From an uncultured delta proteobacterium (lineage in GTDB: Bacteria; Desulfobacterota; Desulfobulbia; Desulfobulbales; Desulfurivibrionaceae): 64,000 nt of DNA. A program made the translations under genes and the position numbers. Where the stretch lies: positions 33,292 through 97,291 of the forward strand of contig CAIPYE010000005.1 of assembly GCA_903869265.1 (NCBI GenBank). The letters run 5' to 3'. Under the pieces are notes generated by a model. It searched no databases and had not been told where the DNA came from. It was given only the letters and a program-made list of their open reading frames with translations. The first letter of the stretch is position 1. Each line of letters starts with the position of its first letter. Positions 1-8,717 of this stretch are shown in pieces.

Positions 1-2
1 CG

Positions 3-707
3 GAGCAGACAACCCTGAACCATGATTTCCAAACAGCCCATGGCTTTGGCAGGCCCGGCCCCTATGCGCTACTCACCGTCTCTGACTGCGGCTGCGGCAT
101 GGATGAACAGACCCGTAACCGGATATTCGAGCCGTTCTTTACCACCAAGGCCGTGGGCAAGGGCACCGGGCTAGGGCTGTCCGTGGCCTACGGTATCATC
201 AAGCAACACGAAGGCTACATCAACGTGTACAGCGAGTCCGGCAACGGCGCGACCTTCCGGGTTTATCTGCCGCTGGTTGTTACGGACACACTAGAAGCAA
301 TAAACGAAAACGAAAATAAGGAAGAAGCACCCCCCCAGGGCACGGAGACAATCCTGGTCGCCGAAGATGACGAATCGCTACGGAACCTTGCCAGAAAAGC
401 GCTCACCCGGTTCGGCTACACTGTGATCGAGGCGGTTGACGGCGAGGATGCGGTGCAAAAATTCAAGGAAAACCAGGCCAGCATCCAATTGCTTCTCTTT
501 GACATCATCATGCCGAAGATGAGCGGCCAGGATGCCTATGAAGCGATCAGTAAGATCCGGCCTGGGATAAAAACGATCTTCATGAGCGGCTACGCTCCGG
601 ACACGATCCGAGAAAAGGCCGCGCTGGGAGAAACTGCGCCTCTGCTGGGCAAACCCCTTTCGCCCACGGAGCTTTTGCAGAAGGTGCGGGAAATCCTGGA
701 TCGGTGA
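3..707 (+). CDS. Hybrid sensor histidine kinase, C-terminal part (HATPase + receiver), 5' truncated by window edge
   Basis: The frame is open from the window edge, so only the C-terminal part of a longer protein is present. The first part is the end of a HATPase_c domain: G-box residues DCGCGMD, the F-box FEPFFTTK and the G2 box [14 protein letters not shown] are readable. A linker leads to a CheY-like receiver beginning near ETILVAEDD. The phospho-acceptor Asp lies in [13 protein letters not shown] and the conserved Lys in LGKPLSP. A PAS-HisKA-HATPase-REC hybrid kinase is typical for this layout, but the sensory part is off the window. Confidence 0.9.
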   Translation, partial: EQTTLNHDFQTAHGFGRPGPYALLTVSDCGCGMDEQTRNRIFEPFFTTKAVGKGTGLGLSVAYGIIKQHEGYINVYSESGNGATFRVYLPLVVTDTLEAINENENKEEAPPQGTETILVAEDDESLRNLARKALTRFGYTVIEAVDGEDAVQKFKENQASIQLLLFDIIMPKMSGQDAYEAISKIRPGIKTIFMSGYAPDTIREKAALGETAPLLGKPLSPTELLQKVREILDR

Positions 708-742
708 GGTCCGTGGGCAGGAAAGACGAAAACCAAGCAAGA

Positions 743-886
743 TAACTGTCCAGCAGCGCCGCGTCGCTGCCTGCCGCAGATGCGCGAAAGAGGCCGACGA
801 AGTGTGCTATTGCACACGAGCAGGCCGATGACAGCTCAGCGAACGCAGTGAGACTGCGAAGCAGATGCGGTGCTGCCGGACCGTTA
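743..886. repeat. Dispersed terminal-inverted-repeat element, copy 1
   Basis: The ends are imperfect inverted repeats: TAACTGTCCAGCAG on the left and CTGCCGGACCGTTA on the right. The interior shares long blocks with the copy at 19946-20049, for example GCAGATGCGCGAAAGAGG, CACACGAGCAGGCCGATGACA and AAGCAGATGCGGTGCTGC. This copy is longer because of an internal segment at about 831-858. The right end supplies the stop codon of the neighbouring ferredoxin gene. It codes for nothing recognisable and behaves like a REP/MITE-type element. Confidence 0.75.
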
Positions 887-1066
887 CCGGATTTCGATGG
901 CGCTGACCGGGCATGAGACCACGGCCTCTTCGCAGTCGCAGGTGTGGCACTGGTCCGGCCCGATCACCCATGATTTATCATCCCGCAGTTCAAAAACCGC
1001 CGGGCACAACTCCGCACATACTCCGCAACCGATACAAAGATCCTGATCCACCGTTGGTGTTGCCAT
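884..1066 (-). CDS. Small 4Fe-4S ferredoxin (60 aa)
   Basis: A 60-residue electron carrier. Cys11, Cys14 and Cys17 form the CxxCxxC motif, and Cys52 followed by Pro completes ligation of one [4Fe-4S] cluster. This resembles the monocluster ferredoxins of Desulfovibrio and clostridia. Further cysteines (21, 40, 43, 45) lie where a second cluster would be in dicluster relatives, but their spacing does not fit a canonical second motif. A GGAGAG Shine-Dalgarno precedes the ATG. The stop codon falls inside the right end of the repeat at 743-886, so the 3' end may have been altered by that element. The redox partner is unknown. Confidence 0.9.
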   Translation of the reverse strand: MATPTVDQDLCIGCGVCAELCPAVFELRDDKSWVIGPDQCHTCDCEEAVVSCPVSAIEIR

Positions 1067-1094
1067 AATTCTCTCCCGCTTCTTGTAAGTTGGG

Positions 1095-1628
1095 CTACAT
1101 ACCCTGGTCCTTGAATCCCTCGCGGATCACCCGGTGCGCGCCGGTTGCCAGATCCAGATCGTAGATGTTGAAATTGGTCCGGAGATCAAAGCCGTCGTGA
1201 TGCACGGCAAAATTGAGCGAGGCAGAACCTTCCGGTCCGCTGACGATCCGGTGAAACACCTTGCAGGGCCAGACCAGCATGGCGGGTTCGTCCAGCAGCA
1301 CCGTCTCGCCCTGCATGATCCGGTTCGGGGTGACGGTGAAATGCAACAGGCCGTGCGCCTCCACATAGATATCCACCTGCCGCGTGCCATAGAGCACCAT
1401 GAGATTATCCGCCTGATGGGGATGCATGTACCAGGGCCGAGCCACCTCACCCACCGGTCCGGGGGATACCGCACTCTTCTCGTGCAACACCCGGTCGATG
1501 GCGTCGATCCGGGGCAGGCAACCCATGGGAACGTTGTCAAAAAACACCCCCGGGGTGCGACGCAGCATCTGCAAGGGGATAATCCGGTAGAAATCCTGTA
1601 CTTCCTGGAAGATCTCGAAATCGGCCAT
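1095..1628 (-). CDS. Cupin-fold protein of unknown function (177 aa)
   Basis: A soluble protein whose central part reads like a cupin beta-barrel: WYMHPHQADNL gives a His-x-His-x(2) metal-type motif, followed by GETVLLDEPAMLVWP and a later VFHRIVSG segment that could supply the second His. No signal peptide or membrane segment is visible. GGAG lies 7 nt before the ATG. The ferredoxin gene follows 28 nt downstream on the same strand, so the two may be co-transcribed. Substrate and reaction cannot be read from the sequence. Confidence 0.7.
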   Translation of the reverse strand: MADFEIFQEVQDFYRIIPLQMLRRTPGVFFDNVPMGCLPRIDAIDRVLHEKSAVSPGPVGEVARPWYMHPHQADNLMVLYGTRQVDIYVEAHGLLHFTVTPNRIMQGETVLLDEPAMLVWPCKVFHRIVSGPEGSASLNFAVHHDGFDLRTNFNIYDLDLATGAHRVIREGFKDQGM

Positions 1629-1685
1629 GGCTTTGCTCCGTTATGTTTTTTTGCCTTCCCCTGACTCTCTGGCAATATATTTGTG

Positions 1686-1762
1686 CTTCGACAGGGCACT
1701 GCACGAGCGGATATAGGCCAGACAACAAATCAACTCCGTTCGCCCTGAGTCTGCCGAAAGGG
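1686..1762. repeat. REP-like palindromic repeat, degenerate copy
   Basis: The left arm CTTCGACAGGGCACTGCACG and the right arm CGCCCTGAGTCTGCCGAAAGG are a decayed version of the palindrome at 57903-57991. It lies in the divergent gap between the cupin gene and dgkA. Confidence 0.6.
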
Positions 1763-1787
1763 TACACCAAATCAAAAAAAGCCGGGA

Positions 1788-1815
1788 TGGACTTTTTCAA
1801 TATCCCTGCTATATT
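1788..1815 (+). promoter_or_regulatory. Possible sigma70-type promoter for dgkA
   Basis: TGGACT (1788-1793), a 16-nt spacer and TATATT (1810-1815) lie about 85 nt upstream of the dgkA start. This is a motif match only. Confidence 0.35.
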
Positions 1816-1900
1816 GTGACAGTTTTTGCGGCTTACGGCAAGCGCCCAGCGAAGGGCCGCCAGCCATCACATCTGCCAGCAATTCTTTGAGGAGAACACC

Positions 1901-2263
1901 ATGGACAAAAAAAGCGGCGCTGGCCTCACCCGGATCATCAACGCCTTTGGCTGGTCCATGGCAGGTTTGCAGGCTACCCTGAAGCACGAAAAAGCCTTTC
2001 AGCAGGAACTGATCCTCTGCCTCATCCTGGCGCCCATCGGACTCTGGCTTGGCGAAACCGGGGTGGAAAAAGCCCTGCTCCTCGGTTCGCTCATGCTGGT
2101 GCTCATCGTCGAAATCCTCAACAGCGCCATCGAGGCGGTGGTGGACCGTTTCGGCGGTGAGCACCACACCCTGTCCGGCCGCGCCAAGGACATGGGCTCG
2201 GCCGCCGTGTTTCTCGCTCTAGCCAACGTCACCATCTGCTGGCTGTGCATCATCTTTTTCTAA
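1901..2263 (+). CDS. dgkA: Diacylglycerol kinase DgkA (120 aa)
   Basis: A small integral-membrane kinase that phosphorylates diacylglycerol to phosphatidate at the inner membrane, recycling diacylglycerol released in envelope synthesis. The family signature EILNSAIEAVVDR is present, with three hydrophobic segments (about residues 35-52, 56-74 and 97-119). Length matches the roughly 120-aa family. The ATG at 1901 is preceded by GAGGAG at good spacing; an upstream in-frame start would add 25 unconserved residues. The YcaO gene starts 11 nt after the stop, so the pair may be an operon. Confidence 0.93.
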   Translation: MDKKSGAGLTRIINAFGWSMAGLQATLKHEKAFQQELILCLILAPIGLWLGETGVEKALLLGSLMLVLIVEILNSAIEAVVDRFGGEHHTLSGRAKDMGSAAVFLALANVTICWLCIIFF

Positions 2264-2273
2264 CAGGTACTCC

Positions 2274-4022
2274 ATGAACAACGCCCCCATCCGCCCCTCC
2301 GACTGCTTCAAACACTATACCCTGGACCAGGACAAGGTCTGCTCCCCCATGGAAACGGTGAACCGCTTCAAGGCCCGGCTTGTCGAGGTGAATCTGGACA
2401 TCCTCCAGGAGGTGCGCCGTATCGACAATGGCAGGCTCGACATCCCGGTGTATTTCAGCGTTTGCGGCAAGGATGCCCAGGCAGTAATCGGCAACAAAAA
2501 ACAGATGGGTAAGGGCAGCACCCCGGAGCAATCCCAGGCCAGCGCCTGCATGGAACTGGCCGAGCGCTTCAGCTTTTTCAGCTTTAAGCAGAACGAAGAA
2601 AACTTCATCACCGATACTTACGCCAATCTCAAAAAATCCGGTCAGCCGCTTTTGCCCCTGGTACGCCTCCTGCTCTCGGTGCATGACGAACACACCGACA
2701 TCGCCACCCTGGAGCACCTCATCGAGGATATCCCCATCCAGTGGACCTGGGGTACCAACCTCAACAGCGGCGAGATGCTGCTGGTCCCCTTCAGCTGGTT
2801 TTACGCGATCAATGAGTTCAACGGGCCGTCGGCAGGCAACACCTTTGAAGAGGCGATCCTCCAGGGGATCAGCGAACTGGTGGAACGGCATGTCTGCTCG
2901 CTGGTCAACCACCACCATCTCGCCACCCCGGCCATTGACCCGGACTCCGTCACCGATCCGGTGGCCCGCGAGCTCCTCGACAAGTTCAACAAAAACAACA
3001 TCGAGCTCTACCTCAACGACTTCACTCTGGACACCGGCATCCCTACGGTGGCGGCGCTGGCCATCGACCGTTCCACCTTCCCGGCCACCAGCGAGATCGT
3101 CTACACCGCAGGCACCACCCCGGACCCGGAAAAAGCCCTGATCCGGGCGATCACCGAGGTGGCCCAATTGGCCGGGGACTTCAACTCCCAGGCCAACTAC
3201 GTGGCCAGCGGCTTGCCCAAGCCCCTGTCCATGGACGAAGTGCGCTACCTCACCGAGGTGGAAGCGGCCATCTCCATCCACGAGATGCCCCAGCTGGCCG
3301 ACCCCAACATGCGGGTCGAGATCGAGCGCTGCCTGGCGGCCCTGTCCCGCTTAGGCCTTGAGGTGCTGGTGGTCAACACCATGCACGAAAAGCTGCAGAT
3401 CCCGGCCATCTACACCATCATCCCCGGCTGCCATTTCCGGGAGCGCTCCCGAATCAACAACGTGGGGCTGTTTGCGGCAAAGCTGGTGACCGAACGGATT
3501 GCTGACCCGGACGAGCAGATCGTCCAGCTCCTCAAGATGCAGCAATACCTGCCGGACGCCTATTATCTGGAGTTTTATCTCGGCAAGAACATGCAGGGAC
3601 AAGGGGAACTTGCCACGGCAGCAGCCCATCTGGAACGGGCTCTCACCCTGCTGCCGGAAGAGGAGGATATTCCCTATATTTATTCCCATCTGGGCGATTG
3701 CCTGAAGGATATGGGGGAGTACGATCAGGCCATTGGTGCCCTGCGCAAGGGGGCGGAATATGACGAAGAACGGCCGGACATCCACAACCTGCTGGGATTC
3801 TGCCATTTCAAACGGGAGGAATACGAAACAGCCATCAATCATTTCCGCCGGGCCGTGGAACTGAACCCGGCCTCGGCCATCGACTACGCCAACCTGGGGG
3901 TCAATTACCGTAGACTCGGCAACAACGCAGAGGCAATCCGCTACTTCGAGCTGGCCCTGAACCTGGACCCGGGCATCGAATTTGCCCAGACCCATCTGGC
4001 GGAGTTGGCAGCAGGCGACTGA
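2274..4022 (+). CDS. YcaO-domain protein with C-terminal TPR repeats (582 aa)
   Basis: Residues about 40-400 form a YcaO domain. The ATP-binding segment KGST...ASACMELAER (Lys80-Gly81, Glu94, Glu97-Arg98) is intact. Residues about 430-575 are tetratricopeptide repeats, with units such as YIYSHLGDCLKDMGEYDQAI and AIDYANLGVNYRRLGNNAEA. This is the E. coli YcaO layout (YcaO plus TPR), a protein linked to RimO methylthiolation of ribosomal protein S12. Other YcaO proteins make thioamides or azolines. No precursor peptide or partner gene lies nearby, so a housekeeping role is more likely than peptide natural-product synthesis. Confidence 0.85.
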   Translation: MNNAPIRPSDCFKHYTLDQDKVCSPMETVNRFKARLVEVNLDILQEVRRIDNGRLDIPVYFSVCGKDAQAVIGNKKQMGKGSTPEQSQASACMELAERFSFFSFKQNEENFITDTYANLKKSGQPLLPLVRLLLSVHDEHTDIATLEHLIEDIPIQWTWGTNLNSGEMLLVPFSWFYAINEFNGPSAGNTFEEAILQGISELVERHVCSLVNHHHLATPAIDPDSVTDPVARELLDKFNKNNIELYLNDFTLDTGIPTVAALAIDRSTFPATSEIVYTAGTTPDPEKALIRAITEVAQLAGDFNSQANYVASGLPKPLSMDEVRYLTEVEAAISIHEMPQLADPNMRVEIERCLAALSRLGLEVLVVNTMHEKLQIPAIYTIIPGCHFRERSRINNVGLFAAKLVTERIADPDEQIVQLLKMQQYLPDAYYLEFYLGKNMQGQGELATAAAHLERALTLLPEEEDIPYIYSHLGDCLKDMGEYDQAIGALRKGAEYDEERPDIHNLLGFCHFKREEYETAINHFRRAVELNPASAIDYANLGVNYRRLGNNAEAIRYFELALNLDPGIEFAQTHLAELAAGD

Positions 4023-4068
4023 GGGAATTCCGGAGCATTGAGGCTGAGACGAGTAGTTCATTTTCTTG

Positions 4069-4098
4069 TTTCTTCTTTTGGGGACGCAAAAGAAGAAA
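4069..4098. repeat. TTTCTTCTTTT hairpin repeat, solo copy
   Basis: TTTCTTCTTTT (4069-4079) and AAAAGAAGAAA (4088-4098) form a perfect 11-bp stem. The same arms bound the left side of the large repeat at 50239. It sits between the convergent ycaO-like and trmN6 genes, where it could also work as a terminator. Confidence 0.6.
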
Positions 4099-4113
4099 GG
4101 GGCAACTTCTTAC

Positions 4114-4848
4114 TCACTCCGCATACATGGCAGCCATCTCCTGCGTGTACGCCCCTCCCTTCTCCTGACAGATAAAAAACTCCGGCAACACCGCCAACCC
4201 CTCCCCCCCATCCTTCACCGCCTCCACCAACACCAGCCCAACCTCCGCGCCAGGATAGGGGTGCACCCGCTGCATACGCTTCGCCGCCAACCTGTTTTCC
4301 CGCAAGACGCCATGCAGGGTTTCGACCCGCGTCGCCGGATAAACAAAGACCGCCCTCCCCCCGGCTTTCAGAACAAAGGCTGCAGCCTGAGCCATCTCCC
4401 CAATCCCGCCAAGAATCTCATGCCGGGCTTTTGCCCGTTCGGTTTCCGGATTATGGCGACCGCTTCCGGTCGGATAATAGGGGGGATTTGCCGTCACCCA
4501 ATCAACGCTGCTCTGGGGCAGCAGGGTTGCAATCCGGCGACAGTCGCCTTCGACAACGGTAATTCGGCGTTCAAGGGTATTGATGGCCACATTCCGACGG
4601 AGGATCTCGGCCAGGCGCGGCTGTACCTCAAGAGCAACAAGGCTGGCCGTGGGGCAGCGGTGGGAGAGGATCAGAGAGACAACCCCGCATCCGGCGCCAA
4701 GATCGAGAATGCGGGCGCCGGGTTCCGGGGTGAAGAAATGGGCCAGAAGAACAGCATCAACGGAAAAACGATAGCCCTGCCGAGGCTGCAGACAGCGCAG
4801 TTTGCCAGCAAACAGACTCTCTTCGGTGAGCTCCTCGGCGATGGCCAT
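4114..4848 (-). CDS. trmN6: tRNA1(Val) adenine-N6-methyltransferase family protein (TrmN6/YfiC)
   Basis: A class I SAM-dependent methyltransferase of 244 aa. Motif I DLGAGCG is at residues 49-55 and the N6-adenine catalytic motif NPPY at 121-124. The leading RQGYRFSVDAVLLAHF is typical of the TrmN6/HemK-like subgroup that methylates A37 of tRNA-Val in E. coli. It starts 11 nt after the DUF1015 gene ends, so the two are probably co-transcribed. Family assignment is firm; the exact tRNA substrate is inferred. Confidence 0.85.
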   Translation of the reverse strand: MAIAEELTEESLFAGKLRCLQPRQGYRFSVDAVLLAHFFTPEPGARILDLGAGCGVVSLILSHRCPTASLVALEVQPRLAEILRRNVAINTLERRITVVEGDCRRIATLLPQSSVDWVTANPPYYPTGSGRHNPETERAKARHEILGGIGEMAQAAAFVLKAGGRAVFVYPATRVETLHGVLRENRLAAKRMQRVHPYPGAEVGLVLVEAVKDGGEGLAVLPEFFICQEKGGAYTQEMAAMYAE

Positions 4849-4859
4849 CCGGCGTTGGA

Positions 4860-6224
4860 TCAGGAGGATACTTTCTCTTCGGGCACGATCTTGTTGAGCA
4901 ATAGACCGGTGAGCAGCTTGGGGTAAAAATAGGTGGACTTGTGCGGCATGACCAGCCCCTCGTCCGCCACCCGCTTCACCTGGGAAACCAGGGTCGGGTT
5001 CATCAAAAAGAGAAGGGGGCTGCGGTCGCTCCGGCGTTCGCCCTCCTTAATCGCCACATCGAGGGCAGTATCCGGATCGCTGTAATAATCCACCAGGCTT
5101 TCCTTTACACACCGATCATGATCAAGCTGCAGCAGCCGCTCGATGATGAGGTCGGAAAGAATAACCACGTCCAATTCCCGCAGGGATGCGGGCTGCTTGG
5201 TGCCCAACGCCTCATCGATCACCCCGTCCCGCAGGGTCAGGAGCAGACAACGATCCTCCTGGGGATGGTACAGACCAAACATCGTGACCGCACCAGAGTT
5301 TTCCGCCATACGAGAAAGAACCTCGGTCATCAAGGTCTCACGGGAGCCGCCGGTGACTTCCTCCACAATAAAGCTCTGCGTCAACTTGGTCATCAGCCCG
5401 TCTAAGGCAATGGCCTCGGGCATCCGCACCAGACGATGGGTGGGGAGCACGGACAAGCCCGGGTCTTCCATGCCGCAGAGATACATCATCGTGTGATTGT
5501 AGGGGCTGTCGCTGGGCACCTCGCCCAACCGCTCCCGCATCAGAGCGCGGAACTGGAGGGCTGTGGTGTAGCGGTGGTGGCCGTCGGCAATGTAGAGGGA
5601 TTTTTCCGCAAACAGCGCGCGGACCTGGGCAAGGATCGTCGGATCGGTCACCCCCCAGATGGTATGGGTGCAGCCATCGTGATCCGTGGCGCTGGCCAGG
5701 GGCTCTACGGAACGACCGGATTCCAGCAGCGCCATAATCTGCCCTTGGGCATCGGGGTACAGGGAAAAGATCGGGCTGAACTGGGCATGGCAGGTGTCCA
5801 ACAGACTGAGCCGGTCGGAGGTGACCCCGGAGAAAGTTTTCTCGTGGGGCTTGACAACCCCCTCGGCAAATTCGGCCAACTGTACCAGACAGAGCAGCCC
5901 TTTGCGGGTAAGACGCTTGCCGGAAGGCAGGGAATACTCGGTATGGTAGAGATAGATGGTGGGTTCGCTGTCCCGGACCAACACCCCTTCCTGCTGCCAC
6001 TTGGCAAAGGTTTCCTTGGCCTGACGGTACCTCGCCTCGATCAACTGATCGGCGCTGAAATTCTTGCTCAAATCCAGATGGATCATGTTGTAGGGATTCT
6101 TGGCGGCAAAGGCAGCCTGGGCCTGAAGATCGATCACGTCATAGGGCGGAGTGACCACCTCTTCCAGATGCTGAATCTTGGCCGGGTTGTATCGAAGGGC
6201 GCGAAAGGGCGCGATCAAAGCCAT
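4860..6224 (-). CDS. DUF1015 family protein (454 aa)
   Basis: A full-length DUF1015 protein. The N-terminal FRALRYNP, the VVTPPYDVI segment and the central IADGHHRYTTAL motif are hallmarks of the family. The biochemical role is unresolved; the conserved DGHHRY stretch suggests a catalytic or metal site. AAGGAGA precedes the ATG at good spacing. The gene is first of a two-gene unit with trmN6 and divergent from queD-queE. Confidence 0.85.
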   Translation of the reverse strand: MALIAPFRALRYNPAKIQHLEEVVTPPYDVIDLQAQAAFAAKNPYNMIHLDLSKNFSADQLIEARYRQAKETFAKWQQEGVLVRDSEPTIYLYHTEYSLPSGKRLTRKGLLCLVQLAEFAEGVVKPHEKTFSGVTSDRLSLLDTCHAQFSPIFSLYPDAQGQIMALLESGRSVEPLASATDHDGCTHTIWGVTDPTILAQVRALFAEKSLYIADGHHRYTTALQFRALMRERLGEVPSDSPYNHTMMYLCGMEDPGLSVLPTHRLVRMPEAIALDGLMTKLTQSFIVEEVTGGSRETLMTEVLSRMAENSGAVTMFGLYHPQEDRCLLLTLRDGVIDEALGTKQPASLRELDVVILSDLIIERLLQLDHDRCVKESLVDYYSDPDTALDVAIKEGERRSDRSPLLFLMNPTLVSQVKRVADEGLVMPHKSTYFYPKLLTGLLLNKIVPEEKVSS

Positions 6225-6301
6225 TGTTCTGTCTCCTTGCCTGTCCGGGTAGGGCTTACGCTCGCACCTGCCGGCAAATTCTCCCGGCGGTCATGAACCG
6301 G

Positions 6302-6330
6302 TTGACTTCCCTTGGGGGAATAGATATGTT
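6302..6330 (+). promoter_or_regulatory. Possible sigma70-type promoter for queD-queE
   Basis: TTGACT (6302-6307), a 17-nt spacer and TATGTT (6325-6330) lie about 110 nt upstream of queD. The leader was checked by eye for a preQ1 riboswitch and no convincing aptamer was seen. Confidence 0.35.
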
Positions 6331-6443
6331 TTGAAAAACTGTGCAACTACATAGTCAAAAAATGCCCACATTTCAAGTGGACATTGTACCCGGCCCGCAA
6401 ACTTTTACAAACGAACTTTTCCCATACCTCAAGAGGTTTTAAA

Positions 6444-6815
6444 ATGTACGATATCTTCACCCGCACCCATTTTTCCTCAGGCCATCATCTGCGCAACTAT
6501 CCCGGCAACTGCGAACGACCGCACGGCCACAACTGGCAGGTGGAGGTGACGGTGCGCGCCACCGAGCTTGACGAACTGGGCATGGGGATCGACTTCAAGA
6601 ATCTAAAAAAAGCGGTGAACGTGATCATGGAGGAACTGGATCACCAGAACCTCAATGAACTTCCGGCCTTTCAAAAAAAGAACCCCTCTTCCGAAAACAT
6701 CGCCGCCTACATCTTCGACCGCATCAGGGAGTCGCTGACCAGCGAACGCTACCGTCCTTACAGCGTCACGGTCTGCGAAACGGAGAACTGCTGCGTGACC
6801 TACCGTGAAGGATGA
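6444..6815 (+). CDS. queD: 6-carboxy-5,6,7,8-tetrahydropterin synthase QueD
   Basis: Converts 7,8-dihydroneopterin triphosphate to 6-carboxytetrahydropterin in queuosine precursor synthesis. The N-terminus has the zinc-site histidines (SSGHHL, then RPHGHNW with His27 and His29) and Cys23 of the family. The ATG at 6444 follows AAGAGG; the longer upstream frame adds 20 unconserved residues. It overlaps queE by 11 nt, implying coupled translation. At 123 aa it has the usual length. Confidence 0.93.
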   Translation: MYDIFTRTHFSSGHHLRNYPGNCERPHGHNWQVEVTVRATELDELGMGIDFKNLKKAVNVIMEELDHQNLNELPAFQKKNPSSENIAAYIFDRIRESLTSERYRPYSVTVCETENCCVTYREG

Positions 6816-7461
6816 GCCCTGCCTGCAACTTTCCGAGGTATTTTACAGCATCCAGGGGGAGTCTTCCTATGCGGGCTACCCCTGCCTTTTCTTCCGGTTC
6901 TCCGGCTGCAACCTGCGCTGCTCCTACTGCGACGCCAAGTATACCTACGAAGAACCGGCCACCGCAACCCCGCTCAGCGATCTGCTAAACGAGGCCGCCC
7001 GATACCCAAACGCCCTCATAGAGATCACCGGCGGCGAACCGTTGCTCCAAGAAGGGGTCTACCCGCTCATGGACGAGCTGCTTGCCGCAGGCCGCACCGT
7101 GTTGCTGGAAACCAACGGCAGCCTCAGCATTGCGCGGGTGCCGAAAGAGGTGGTAAAGATCATCGATCTCAAATGTCCAGACAGCGGTATGGCCGAGAAG
7201 ATGGACCTTACCAACCTTGATCTGCTCGCGCCCCACGACGAGATCAAATTTGTGGTGAGTTCCAAGGCCGACTACGACTGGGCCAGGGCAATGATGGAGG
7301 AACACCGCCTGGCCGAAAAGGCCAAGCTGATCCTCTCCCCGGTGATCGGCCGCCTTGCGCCCGCCCTGCTGGCCCAATGGCTCATGACCGACGCGCTCCC
7401 GGCCCGGATCCAGCTTCAGCTGCACACCCTGCTCTGGCCGGGGATGAAGCGGGGGGTATGA
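6805..7461 (+). CDS. queE: 7-carboxy-7-deazaguanine synthase QueE
   Basis: A radical SAM enzyme that turns 6-carboxytetrahydropterin into 7-carboxy-7-deazaguanine. The N-terminal FYSIQGES and FRFSGCNLRCSYC are diagnostic: Cys35, Cys39 and Cys42 form the CxxxCxxC cluster site. ITGGEP is the SAM-contact motif. The start is a GTG inside the end of queD, which fits coupled translation. queC and queF are not in the window. Confidence 0.93.
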   Translation: MKDEPCLQLSEVFYSIQGESSYAGYPCLFFRFSGCNLRCSYCDAKYTYEEPATATPLSDLLNEAARYPNALIEITGGEPLLQEGVYPLMDELLAAGRTVLLETNGSLSIARVPKEVVKIIDLKCPDSGMAEKMDLTNLDLLAPHDEIKFVVSSKADYDWARAMMEEHRLAEKAKLILSPVIGRLAPALLAQWLMTDALPARIQLQLHTLLWPGMKRGV

Positions 7462-7662
7462 GAGCACCCTGCCTGCACTAATTTTAACGGCAACTCTATA
7501 TTTCCCGGGATTGAGAAACTGCCGGAAAAAAGAAAAAGTGATTTTTCAAGGGCTACCCCAGAACCTTTCCGAACGCTTGACTGGACAATCTTTATGGCTT
7601 TTGCTCTCGTCAGAAACCCGTTTTTGACTTGCATGGCATAGCCCGGCCGATTGACGGCAGTC

Positions 7663-7863
7663 TCAATTGACCTTTGTCCCGGCGACTATCCATACACCAC
7701 CACCTGCCGCACACTTACCACCATCAGTGGCGGAGAAATCGCATGTCGCAGTTGTAACGTTGGGCTCGAATATATCCAATCGATATCCGCCTTCCTTAAG
7801 CTGTGCGGCCTTGAGGGTAGCCTTGTCTTTGGAATCAAAACTATAGATTACGACCATTTTCAT
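7663..7863 (-). CDS. Small hypothetical protein (66 aa)
   Basis: A short gene with a strong GAGGAGG Shine-Dalgarno 7 nt before the ATG, which is the main argument that it is real. It has no signal peptide or recognised domain. It lies downstream of two lipoprotein genes on the same strand in an AT-richer patch, 35 nt after the second one, and probably shares their transcript. The preceding 200 bases after queE hold nothing I can identify. Confidence 0.55.
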   Translation of the reverse strand: MKMVVIYSFDSKDKATLKAAQLKEGGYRLDIFEPNVTTATCDFSATDGGKCAAGGGVWIVAGTKVN

Positions 7864-7898
7864 TTGATTTCCTCCTCGCGCTTTGAATTAAAAACGTT

Positions 7899-8717
7899 TC
7901 ATGGTGCTATCGCGGCCCCTAACAATTTGTCCACGAAATCCTGGCCTGGTTCATCAAGGACAGTTCTCAATTCGTCGACTTTTGTTTTTTTCAAAAGTTC
8001 TTTCAATATTTCGTTGTTCCGATTCAAGTCGGCCTTAGTGACTAACGCATTTAGTTTAATAGGGTCAATTGAAGTATTGTCTGCATCACTCCTCACTTTA
8101 TTAACAATGATATCAATTTTGGGTCGTCTTTCAGCAGCCATTTTTTTGGCATCCGAAATGGCTTTTTGCCAGTCGGTGGGGTTGACTTGGGCCGAGAGGT
8201 TTTGCTGTGCGGCGCTGAGGGCTTTTTCAGCGTATTGATCCACGTTCCCAGCACTGTCTTTTGTGAACATCAAGCTTGCTCCAGGCTGTTTCACAGCCTC
8301 GTCTCCTACAGCCAGCCTTTGATAAATACCCGAACCGCTGCCCCAGTCGAAGATCCCACCATATCTCAACTCCATCAAAACGTTAGCAGAGTCTTTGGCG
8401 CCAGCGCCCGTTTGTGGAAGACCGTTTTCGCTTGTGACAATGGGGTTACCAGCTGAATCCTGACTCGTTGTTGTTTTGCCTGCATTACCTCGATTTGTCG
8501 GGACATAAGCCAGTTCAGCCCGTTTGTAACCTAAAACGCCCGTTGGGGTCTGGGTGGTTTGATTTTGAGATAATTCCACTCCAATCGTCGTTCCAGTAGC
8601 GGCGATTACGGAACTGCTGGCAGTTGTGCACCCTTGAATAAGTGGCAATGACAAGAAACAGAAAACTAACGTGAAGCTTGACAAGGTGTAACGGTTAATC
8701 GTTTTTGTTTTGTTCAT
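7899..8717 (-). CDS. Putative lipoprotein (272 aa)
   Basis: The N-terminal signal ends in the lipobox LIQGC, with acylated Cys30, so export and lipid anchoring are predicted. The remainder is Ser/Thr/Gln-rich early and predicted mostly helical and charged from about residue 150 to the end. No known domain was recognised. GGAAGG precedes the ATG closely. The gene overlaps the upstream lipoprotein gene by 23 nt, which suggests coupled translation and a shared role at the envelope. Base composition is AT-richer than the que genes. Confidence 0.65.
   Translation of the reverse strand: MNKTKTINRYTLSSFTLVFCFLSLPLIQGCTTASSSVIAATGTTIGVELSQNQTTQTPTGVLGYKRAELAYVPTNRGNAGKTTTSQDSAGNPIVTSENGLPQTGAGAKDSANVLMELRYGGIFDWGSGSGIYQRLAVGDEAVKQPGASLMFTKDSAGNVDQYAEKALSAAQQNLSAQVNPTDWQKAISDAKKMAAERRPKIDIIVNKVRSDADNTSIDPIKLNALVTKADLNRNNEILKELLKKTKVDELRTVLDEPGQDFVDKLLGAAIAP

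Noticed and set aside
2274..4022. RiPP (thiazole/oxazole peptide) cluster around the YcaO gene
   Set aside because: No precursor peptide, dehydrogenase or leader-binding partner lies nearby, and the TPR tail points to the E. coli YcaO type.
6331..6443. preQ1 riboswitch upstream of queD
   Set aside because: The leader lacks the preQ1-I stem-loop and A-rich tail pattern; only a weak CCAC/GTGG stem is present.
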